DNA from: Flavobacteriales bacterium
GTDB taxonomy: Bacteria > Bacteroidota > Bacteroidia > UBA10329
Length of the DNA stretch: 10,670 nucleotides
Assembly (NCBI GenBank): GCA_003456455.1
Contig: DMRV01000481.1
Location: 1-10,670, forward strand
Reading direction: 5' to 3'
Positions 1 through 7,600 of the stretch are shown here, one piece after another. Numbering within the stretch: the stretch's first letter is position 1; each line of letters opens with the position of its first letter. The notes under the pieces are model-generated. The model had not been told where the DNA came from. It was given only the letters and a program-made list of their open reading frames with translations, and made no database searches. The translations under genes and the position numbers were made by a program.

Positions 1-357
1 TACAACGAACCACAATATGGTTGTGCAGATACCACGTTCAGATACATGGAAGTTGACCCTTTCTTTACGTTTTACGTTCCAAGTGGTTTTACACCCGAAG
101 GCGATGGACTCAATGATACTTGGGGACCGGTTGGCCAAAGCTTCGAATACGAAAGCTATAATGTTCAAATATATGACCGTTGGGGAAATCTTATGTGGCA
201 AACAGATAACCCTACTAAATTTTGGGATGGAACAAACCAAAATTCAACAAAAGACGTGAAGCAAGGAACCTACGTCTATGTATTCAAACTAAAAAAGTTC
301 AATACGTTTGAGCCGAAAACCATTACAGGAACCGTAACACTTTATCGGCACAAATAG
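1..357 (+). CDS. C-terminal end of a T9SS type B cargo protein (partial, 5' end outside window)
   Basis: The frame is open from base 1 to a TAG at 355-357 and gives 118 residues. The visible part is a gliding-motility-associated C-terminal domain (CHU_C family, T9SS type B sorting signal): a FYVPSGFTPEGDGLNDTW motif, then YDRWGNLMW, then FWDGT, then a Y-V-Y-V-F-K-L strand and a final TGTVTLYR strand. Known for the family: this domain of about 90-100 residues sits at the extreme C-terminus and directs outer-membrane export and surface attachment. The body of the protein, probably large and repeat-rich, lies upstream. Its sorting domain is clearly diverged from those of the two large proteins downstream, which resemble each other much more, so it is a more distant paralogue. 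Only 12 nt separate its stop from the next start, suggesting one operon. An ATG at 46 is internal to the domain and is not a credible start. Confidence 0.9.
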   Translation, partial: YNEPQYGCADTTFRYMEVDPFFTFYVPSGFTPEGDGLNDTWGPVGQSFEYESYNVQIYDRWGNLMWQTDNPTKFWDGTNQNSTKDVKQGTYVYVFKLKKFNTFEPKTITGTVTLYRHK

Positions 358-369
358 CAAGCATCTCCA

Positions 370-3300
370 TTGTCAGCAAGTTCCAGCATTTGTAAATTTC
401 TTGTAGTCATTATTTGCATTCTGGCCTTTAATAAGGTTGGATTTGCGCAGCCAGGATGTCCAAATATCACAACTGGTCCAAATCAATCAGTTGATTGCAA
501 TATTAACTGTACTGATTTAACTGCTTCGGTATTTGAAACAGGTGAATCCACCTCATATGCTGTAAGCTCTATTCCGTACGCACCTCCCGCACCATTTACT
601 GGAGGGATAGCCCAGCTAATCAATACAGATGACATTTTTGGAGGTATAGTAAATCTGCCTTTCAACTTTTGCTTCTATGGTAACGTCTACAGCCAAGTTG
701 TAATTGGTGCAAACGGCCTCATTAGCTTTGACATAACTGAGGCAAATCAAATATGCGCTTTTGCTTTTACTGACGCAATTCCCTCAGCAAATTTGTACAC
801 AAATTGCATTATGGGAGCATACCACGATATCGACCCAAGTGTATCGGGAGAAATTAGCTATCTCATTCAGGGAGTTAGTCCCTGCAGGATGTTCGTAGTG
901 AGTTTCAATGATGTAGCACATTTTAGTTGTGACTGTACTGGCGGTATATTTGGAGGTGGAGGGTGCAGTCGTACCACACAGCAAATCGTAATATATGAAA
1001 CCACCAATGTTATTGAGGTTTATGTTGAACAGAAAGAAACCTGTACTGATTGGAATGACGGGAATGCAGTAATTGGGATACAAGATGCTACTGGAGCTTC
1101 CGGTCTCACGCCAGCTGGAAGGAATACTGGCCCTTGGACTGCCAACAACGAAGGTTGGAGATTTACACCCGATGGCGCGCCTAATTTTACTGTTGAATGG
1201 TACGATGGCAGTTCAAATATTATAGGTTCTGGTCTCACGGTAAACGTTTGCCCTGCTGTAACTACTACATACACGGCCGAAGCAACGTATACAAATTGCG
1301 ATCAATCTGTAATCACTGTTTCAGATGTGGTTACAGTTACACAAAACAGCACCGTTTCGGTTAGTGTAACTCCAACAACTGCCGCATTATGTACTGGACA
1401 ATCAGTTGACCTAACCGCAAGCAGTACTAATCCGGGGATAAACTATACATGGTCTCCCGCTGCCGGATTATCAGGAACAACGGGAGCTACTGTTATAGCT
1501 TCACCAAGCACTACAACCTTATACACTGTAGCAGCGAATGATGGAAATTGCAGTACCAGTGCTAATGTGAATATTACTGTGGTAGATATTCAAACACCAA
1601 GCAGTTCTACCGATGCTTCCTGTGCGGGTGATGATGGTACAGCCACAGTTACTCCTTCTGGTGGGGTTGCCCCATACACGTATGCCTGGAACACTACTCC
1701 CGTACAAACCACTCAAACTGCAACAGCTCTTGCAGCTGGAAATTATGATGTAACAGTAACCGATGCTACAGGATGTACAGCTTCGGAAACCGTAACAGTA
1801 AGTCTAACTCTTGGGGCACTTTCCCCTCCAACGATGAGCAGCACCGATGCTGTATGCACTACACCAAACGGAACTGCTACTGCAACAGCCGTTGATGGCA
1901 ATGCACCTTATACCTATGCTTGGGACACAAGCCCTATACAAACAACGCAAACAGCCATAGATTTAGCAGCCGGAACGTATAACGTAGTCTTAACCGATAA
2001 TGGAGGATGTCAATCTACCGCATCGGTAATTGTTGGGGTAGATCCTGGCAGCTTAACCGCAAACGTTATTGTGTTTTCTAACGTTGCATGTGATGGTAAT
2101 TGTGATGGGACCGCTACGGTGGACGCCCTAAATGGTGCTACACCGTTAATCTATTTGTGGGATGACCCAAGTGCTCAATCAACACAAACAGCTTCAAATC
2201 TTTGTGCCGGAACGTATAATGTTGGAGTGGCAGACGCTAATGGATGTCTAGCGACTGCACAAATCGTGATTTCTGAACCGACCGCGGTTGCGGTCACTGC
2301 TATAATGGACATTCAATCCAATTGTGGAAACCCTGACGGGCAAACCAGCGCTACAGCAACTGGCGGAACGGTCACCTTAGATTATGCGTACACTTGGAAT
2401 TCCACACCAACCCAATCAGGTACGGTCGCAACTGGTCTTGAACCAGGCATTTATACCGTTATAGTGATAGATAATAATGGATGTTCGGGATCTGCAGATA
2501 TTGAGGTTACCTCAACCCCGGGTTTCTCTGCTAGCATTTCTTCGTTTACTAACGCAAGCTGCTTTCAGAATTGTGATGGCACTGCAATTGCTCTGGCTAG
2601 CAATGCTGCAGTTGCACCTCTCTCCTATTCTTGGAATACTTCTCCAACACAAAACGCTGCTACAGCTGCAAATCTTTGTGCAGGAACATACGATGTAACG
2701 ATTACTGATGATTTGAATTGTGTAGCCACTGCTTCCGCCATAATTGGACAACCAACAATGGTTTCCACTTCCGTGGCGGCTAGCGCATCACCTATTTGTA
2801 TTGGAGAATCAGCTAACCTAACCGGCACAATATCTGGCGGAACACAACCTTACGCCACTACAATTTGGACATCGACTCCGAACGACCCCAGCCTTATTGC
2901 AACACAACAAAACCCAACGGTTAGTCCAGTCATCACAACAGATTACTCGCTGATTGCCACAGATGCGAATGGTTGTGAATCCATTCCTAAAGTAGTTACG
3001 GTTGAAGTGCTAGACCCCCTCATGCTCTCAGTTACTCGTCCTCTAAATGTTGACACGGGAATTTGCCCGTACGATTTTGCGACCATTGATTTAATCGCAA
3101 CAGGTGGTGATGGCACTTATTCCTACTTCCTTCAACCAGATCTGTCTACTCCTGTTGCTTTGCCAATGCAAGTGCAGCCTAATTCTACCACAACCTACAG
3201 CTTCACGGTTATTGATGGTTGTACCACTCCTGCCGCAACTACATCCAGTACCATCACAATTTTCGTCATTCCTGAAGTTGATTTTATTGGAGATGAGCTA

Positions 3301-4056
3301 GAAGGCTGTGACCCTCACGTTACAAATTTCACAGACTTAACCCAACCTGCGCCCGTAAGTTGGGAATGGGATTTTGGTGATTCAAACTCAGGTGTAAATA
3401 GTGCTACTAGCGCCAACCCATTCCACGCATATTCTGGCCCAGGTTTCTATGATGTTTCACTTGCTATTGTCACTGCGGATGGTTGTGTTTCGGATAGTAC
3501 CAAAACCGAATACATCGAAGTATTTCCCCTACCGTATGCAAACTTTGAAGCAGACCCCGAACGAACAAATGTCTTGGAGGGGGAAATCAATTTTACAGAT
3601 CTCTCTGTTGACTCAATTGCGGGATGGTCCTGGGATTTTGGAACTGGAGATTTTTCAACACAGGAAAATCCAGTGTACACGTATCGAGATACCGGTACGT
3701 TCCTAGTTTGGCTTCAGGTGGTTACAATTCACGGGTGCGAAGATGAAACCATGCGACAAATTGAAATCGAACCTGATTTTATGTTTTATGTTCCAAACGC
3801 ATTCACTCCCAATTCTGATGCGAGAAATGATGATTTCAGAGGGTACGGAGAAGGCGTGAATTGGGACACGTATGAAATGTCTATTTACGACCGCTGGGGA
3901 GAAGAAATCTTTTTCACTAACAATATTGAAAATCCGTGGGACGGAACGTTTAAGGAGATGCAGGTGCCAAACGAAACCTATGTTTGGTCTATAAGACTGT
4001 TCGACCTAGAAGGAAATGAGCACACGTATCGTGGTCATGTGACTGTCGTACGATAG
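370..4056 (+). CDS. Large secreted SprB-repeat / PKD protein with T9SS type B sorting domain
   Basis: The product has 1228 residues. Residues 1-26 are a signal peptide (hydrophobic FLVVIICILAF, cleavage probably before QPGCPN). Residues about 88-268 resemble a nidogen-like surface domain common in Bacteroidota (LPFNFCFYG, VIGANGLISFD, GAYHDIDPS, IVIYETTNVIEVYV, GNAVIGIQ, GRNTGPW). Residues 269-404 are Ig-like. Five SprB-type repeats span 405-795. The C-terminal cassette has an Ig-like part (about 796-967), two PKD domains (968-1055 with WEWDFGD; 1056-1135 with WSWDFG) and the sorting domain (1136-1228; FYVPNAFTPNSDARNDDF, YDRWGEEIF, PWDGTF). Expected role: surface adhesin or filament exported by T9SS; no catalytic residues are visible. 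Start: there is no ATG between the upstream TAG and the signal peptide, so TTG at 370 is the best candidate; it is close downstream of that TAG, fitting translational coupling. The ligand is unknown. Confidence 0.9.
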   Translation: MSASSSICKFLVVIICILAFNKVGFAQPGCPNITTGPNQSVDCNINCTDLTASVFETGESTSYAVSSIPYAPPAPFTGGIAQLINTDDIFGGIVNLPFNFCFYGNVYSQVVIGANGLISFDITEANQICAFAFTDAIPSANLYTNCIMGAYHDIDPSVSGEISYLIQGVSPCRMFVVSFNDVAHFSCDCTGGIFGGGGCSRTTQQIVIYETTNVIEVYVEQKETCTDWNDGNAVIGIQDATGASGLTPAGRNTGPWTANNEGWRFTPDGAPNFTVEWYDGSSNIIGSGLTVNVCPAVTTTYTAEATYTNCDQSVITVSDVVTVTQNSTVSVSVTPTTAALCTGQSVDLTASSTNPGINYTWSPAAGLSGTTGATVIASPSTTTLYTVAANDGNCSTSANVNITVVDIQTPSSSTDASCAGDDGTATVTPSGGVAPYTYAWNTTPVQTTQTATALAAGNYDVTVTDATGCTASETVTVSLTLGALSPPTMSSTDAVCTTPNGTATATAVDGNAPYTYAWDTSPIQTTQTAIDLAAGTYNVVLTDNGGCQSTASVIVGVDPGSLTANVIVFSNVACDGNCDGTATVDALNGATPLIYLWDDPSAQSTQTASNLCAGTYNVGVADANGCLATAQIVISEPTAVAVTAIMDIQSNCGNPDGQTSATATGGTVTLDYAYTWNSTPTQSGTVATGLEPGIYTVIVIDNNGCSGSADIEVTSTPGFSASISSFTNASCFQNCDGTAIALASNAAVAPLSYSWNTSPTQNAATAANLCAGTYDVTITDDLNCVATASAIIGQPTMVSTSVAASASPICIGESANLTGTISGGTQPYATTIWTSTPNDPSLIATQQNPTVSPVITTDYSLIATDANGCESIPKVVTVEVLDPLMLSVTRPLNVDTGICPYDFATIDLIATGGDGTYSYFLQPDLSTPVALPMQVQPNSTTTYSFTVIDGCTTPAATTSSTITIFVIPEVDFIGDELEGCDPHVTNFTDLTQPAPVSWEWDFGDSNSGVNSATSANPFHAYSGPGFYDVSLAIVTADGCVSDSTKTEYIEVFPLPYANFEADPERTNVLEGEINFTDLSVDSIAGWSWDFGTGDFSTQENPVYTYRDTGTFLVWLQVVTIHGCEDETMRQIEIEPDFMFYVPNAFTPNSDARNDDFRGYGEGVNWDTYEMSIYDRWGEEIFFTNNIENPWDGTFKEMQVPNETYVWSIRLFDLEGNEHTYRGHVTVVR
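1582..2754 (+). repeat. Five tandem SprB-type repeats within the 370-4056 gene
   Basis: Five units of about 76-79 residues: 1582-1809, 1810-2043, 2044-2280, 2281-2517 and 2518-2754. Each follows the pattern Cys...DG or NG..., then (in most units) APYTYAW or a variant, then LxAGxY, then VTVTDxxGC. Units 3 and 5 carry two additional cysteines (CDGNCDG or CFQNCDG, plus NLCAGTY). The units are diverged at DNA level, so the array is old and unlikely to be unstable. The family is known from the gliding adhesin SprB of Flavobacterium, which is knowledge of the family and not proof of gliding here. Confidence 0.85.
2752..4053 (+). repeat. Copy 1 of the shared C-terminal cassette (Ig-like, PKD, PKD, sorting domain)
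   Basis: This 434-codon segment is closely similar, nearly colinear and of almost equal length to 8738-10042 in the next giant gene. Shared blocks include VSPV.TT.Y, ATDANGC or VTDANGC, CPYDFATIDL, VIDGCTTPAA or VTDGCTTPAA, the FADLTQP or FTDLTQP PKD segment, YIEVFPLP or YVEVFPLP, TTIHGC or VTIHGC, EPDFMFYVPNAFTPNSD and FRGYGEG. Similarity starts near the end of the last SprB repeat and runs to the final VVR, so it extends far beyond the sorting domain alone. Confidence 0.85.
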
Positions 4057-4236
4057 TCGGTTATTCAATTGTCATCGGCTACGCACGTGGTCTTGTTTTT
4101 TCATCCTACTTTTTCACCTTCAGAGCGCAGCGATGAGAAATTACCATTACGTTATTTTTTTGTGCAACTTGTTGCTCCAAATAGCAACCCAAACAAGGAT
4201 GGGGAGTCTAAAAGTAAACCAACCAACACCTCGATT
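4057..4236 (+). other. Short stretch between genes, possibly a leader or an N-terminal extension
   Basis: This 180-base stretch lies between the TAG of the 370-4056 gene and the preferred TTG start at 4237. It is open in the frame of the following gene, so a TTG at 4069 could give a 209-residue form, but the extra 56 residues are not signal-peptide-like and show no recognisable domain. A 35-codon ATG frame (4133-4240) begins MRNYHYVIFLCNLLL and ends in a TGA overlapping the TTG at 4237. The stretch also contains overlapping inverted repeats built from GCAAC and GTTGC (4164-4188). No perfect TAnnTTTG promoter was found; the TA followed by seven T and a G at 4153-4162 is two bases too long. Confidence 0.4.
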
Positions 4237-4698
4237 TTGAACTTTTCTGGTTTCTACAAACATCTTAGCCAATTCGCAACCCTTGTTGTGTTATGGTTTC
4301 TGAGCTTTTCCGCGTTTTCTCAATCTCAAGTGGTAGAAAAAACGCACGATATTATAACCAAAGATGGAGTCAGTATTTCTTCGGCATTGCAAAATTGTGC
4401 TGATGTAAAAAATGGCATCTCCAAAGAGTTTGTTATTCTCAATGTGTACAACGAAAACTCTTTTCCTGTTGAACTATCCTTCAAAAAAAATCTTTGGTTT
4501 GATGGAAAATGCACATCGTGTTCTTCCTCTAGCATGGAACACCTCATTACTATTACACTAGAAGCCGAAAGTGTAATGCATGGCTCTTGCAGTACAAATA
4601 ATGACCTTCGCATCTTTTCTAAGATGTTGAATTTGGAGAAGGTTAGAAAACTCACCAATTATGAACTTGTTGATATTACAGTTGATGAGATTAAGTAA
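4237..4698 (+). CDS. Small secreted cysteine-containing protein of unknown function
   Basis: I do not recognise a named family. From TTG 4237 it has 153 residues. Residues 1-28 form a credible signal peptide (polar start with Lys and His, hydrophobic FATLVVLWFLSFSAF, cleavage before QSQ). The mature part of about 125 residues has four cysteines (54, 92, 95 and 118, including a CTSC pair), a strand-like EFVILNVYNENSFPVELSF segment, and an ending ...KVRKLTNYELVDITV. The size and strand pattern suggest one compact beta-rich domain in the periplasm or outside the cell. It has no type B sorting domain. A TTG at 4069 is an alternative start giving 209 residues, but it would put 56 non-hydrophobic residues before the signal peptide. 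Its end overlaps the next gene by 14 bases, indicating co-translation with that giant surface protein. A partner, chaperone or surface-assembly role is inference from position only. Confidence 0.75.
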   Translation: MNFSGFYKHLSQFATLVVLWFLSFSAFSQSQVVEKTHDIITKDGVSISSALQNCADVKNGISKEFVILNVYNENSFPVELSFKKNLWFDGKCTSCSSSSMEHLITITLEAESVMHGSCSTNNDLRIFSKMLNLEKVRKLTNYELVDITVDEIK

Positions 4699-7600
4699 TA
4701 CACTTTCAGCCTCGTTCACGGTACTTGCCATCGTTATCTTATCGACTGGTACTGCTTATTCTCAATGCGATGTAACGGCCAATTCGACTTACGCAGAAAT
4801 AACCTGTGGCGAATGTGTAACGCTTTCGCATTTTGGTTCTACTACGGGAAACATCAGTTTCGAAGAAGACTTCAATACTCAACCGCTTTCTACTGATTGG
4901 GCATTTACTCAGCAAGCTTCTTTCAATAACCCATGCAGCCCTGCCGGGGTTGATGGCACAGACCATATTTGGATGGGCGACCAATCTGGCGTACCGCGAA
5001 CGCTTGAAACAAATCCGTTAAATTTTGGCCCAGCAGTGGCGCCAGCTGGAGGTACTATATGTTTTGATTTACTATTCTCTGAACAAGGAGACAACTCGCC
5101 TTGCGAAGGGCCGGATGAACCAGATGAAGGTGTTTTTCTTCAATATTCAGTTGATGGAGGTACAAATTGGATTACGATTGAGTATTTCGACCCCAACGGA
5201 GGAAACGACCCGCAACTAGTGAACTGGAACAACTGGTGTTTTCCTATACCTGCTGGGGCGCTGATTGATGGTGTGCAATTCCGATGGTTTCAGGATGCAG
5301 ATTCAGGCGCTGAATATGACCACTGGGGAATTGATAACGTAGAGATTATTGTAAACGATCCAACTGTAGAATACATATGGCAACACGACAATTATACGAC
5401 TTCACTTCCTGGAGACAACCCAACTGAGGTTTGTCCATTAGTTACTACAACCTACACTGTAAACATGACCACTAGTACAGGAAACTGCACGGATAATGTG
5501 GAAGTTGTCGTTGTAAATCCAGTGGTAATTGTTGATGCAGGACCAGACCAAACCATCTGTCCTGGAGATTGTATTGATTTGGCTGGAACAGCACAAGTTA
5601 TTTTTGATCCAGGAGGCATAACTACATTTTCAAATAATCAAACCGAAACCTTCGATGCTTCGGTATTTGGTGGTGGTAGCGTAAACGTGAATGTTCAAGA
5701 CTTGAACATGGCTAACGTGAACCCTGGTTCTTTGGTTGAGGTTTGTATTTCCAGTTTAGAATTCACTGGTTTTGGTCTCCCACCCAGTGGCGTTGAAGCC
5801 CTTTCCATTACTCTTGTTTGCCCCGATGGTACTCAAGTCGAGTTGGTGCCCATTGGTGGGGCTCCAGCTGGTGCTGGTGGTTTATTCGGAAACCCGTCTT
5901 ATTACGAAAATGCTTGCTTCGTTCCTTCTGGGGGTTCCGCAGTTTCTGGCGCAAATCCTGAACCAATTACTGGCACGTTTAATTCTAGTCAGCCATTTTC
6001 TGGTATGGATGGTTGTACTGCAAATGGTCTTTGGTCAATAGAGGTTGCTACAAGTGCTCTTACCGGTGACGGAGTATTTGACGGTTGGTCAATCACTTTT
6101 GATGACGAACCTGAAGAATATGCTCCTGATGTACTTTGGTCTCCGACAACCAATATGGCCGCTGGGGAAGAAACTACACTCACGCCAGAAGTCTGCCCTA
6201 CCGGAGCGATCACCTACACGCTTACAGCTTCAGACAATGCTGGTTGCGTTACCGAATCGGATGATGTTTCAATAATTATTGATGCAAACTGTTGCGACCC
6301 ACAAACACCGCCTATTCAAGGGCCGACTCCTCTTTGCCAAAACGCTACTGGGAATGTTTACTCCGTAACAAATACACCCGGCTCCACTTACGCTTGGACA
6401 GTTCCCGCTGGAGCATCTATTACTGCCGGTCAAGGAACAAACTCAATTACGGTTGATTTTGGAACAACTGGAGGTCAAATCTCAGTAATTGAAACAATCC
6501 AATGTGGGGATGGCCCCGCTATTACGTTTGATGTAGCGGTTGATCCTGCTCAAACTTTAGCCATTACCGACCCCGCACCAGAATGTCAGCCAGCAACAGT
6601 TGATTTAACCGCTGTGGCGATCACAGCGGGAAGTACGGGCGGAGGAGGATTAACGTATTGGACAGATGCTGCTGGAACCATTCCAATTCCAGACCCAACT
6701 GCCGTTGCTACTTCTGGGACATATTACATTCAGGCTGGTGCCGGAACTTGTTCAGACATTCAGCCTGTTACCGTAACAATAGATAACTGCGCAGGTTGTA
6801 ACATGGATAACCTAGACGTAGTGCTATCAGACTGCTATATTTCTGGACAAAACTTCTTGCAATACGATGTAGAAGTAACTGTCACGTTTACCAACCCTCC
6901 AACAACCGGCCAATTAGCGGTAACAGATTGCTTTGGAAACATACAGACTGTAAATGCACCTTTTACCAGCCCAACCACATTTACATATGTTGGCTTACCG
7001 CAAGATGGTCTTGACTGCGATTTTGGTGCGGGATTCTCAGATGACCAAACCTGTGTAATTACTACAACATACACGGCTCCTCCTACTATCACCTTTACTT
7101 CAGCGAATTGTGTAAGTGGAAGTGGAGTTGTAGATGGAACTATTGAATTCAACAATCCTCCTGCCACAGGAACCATAGAAGTCTCTATTAACGATGGAAC
7201 AGGCACGCAAACAACTAGCATTTCGCCTCCATATACTAGCCCTGAAGCATGGCAAGTAACAGGCTTAGACCCTGCGGCAGCTACGTATGTAATTACCTAT
7301 TACTTCTCAGATTTTCCGACCTGCGAGCAAACTCAAACTATACAATGCGGTTGTTCAGCTCAAGGAGGTACAACTACAGCAACTCTCACTGGTGACGGAA
7401 CAACAGACTTTATTCTTTGTGATGGCGATCAAATAGATATAGTTGACAACGGAGATTTTGTTGTTCCTGATGATGAAGGTCCATTGACTGACGCTGCTGG
7501 AACTCTTTACCCTTATTCACCATCCTATGCATTTATAGTTTACGCCTGCCCTCCTACACCAGGTGTTTTTCCTGCTGATGACCCATGTTATGTTGGTTTC

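Noticed and set aside
17..259. Overlapping + strand open frame inside the first partial gene
   Set aside because: It is out of frame with the clear sorting-domain motifs and has no domain; it is a shadow frame.
4153..4162. Possible TAnnTTTG promoter in the stretch before the small secreted gene
   Set aside because: The T-run is two bases too long for the consensus and no -33 element is seen; the tight gene packing fits an operon without an internal promoter.
4326..4658. Reverse-strand open frame of 110 codons opposite the small secreted gene
   Set aside because: The + strand frame has a signal peptide and tight coupling to its neighbour; the reverse frame has no recognisable feature.
6835..7221. 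Reverse-strand open frame of 128 codons inside the giant gene
   Set aside because: It lies wholly within a strongly supported + strand domain region, has no signal or domain of its own, and fits the low stop frequency opposite Thr/Val/Gly-rich coding sequence.
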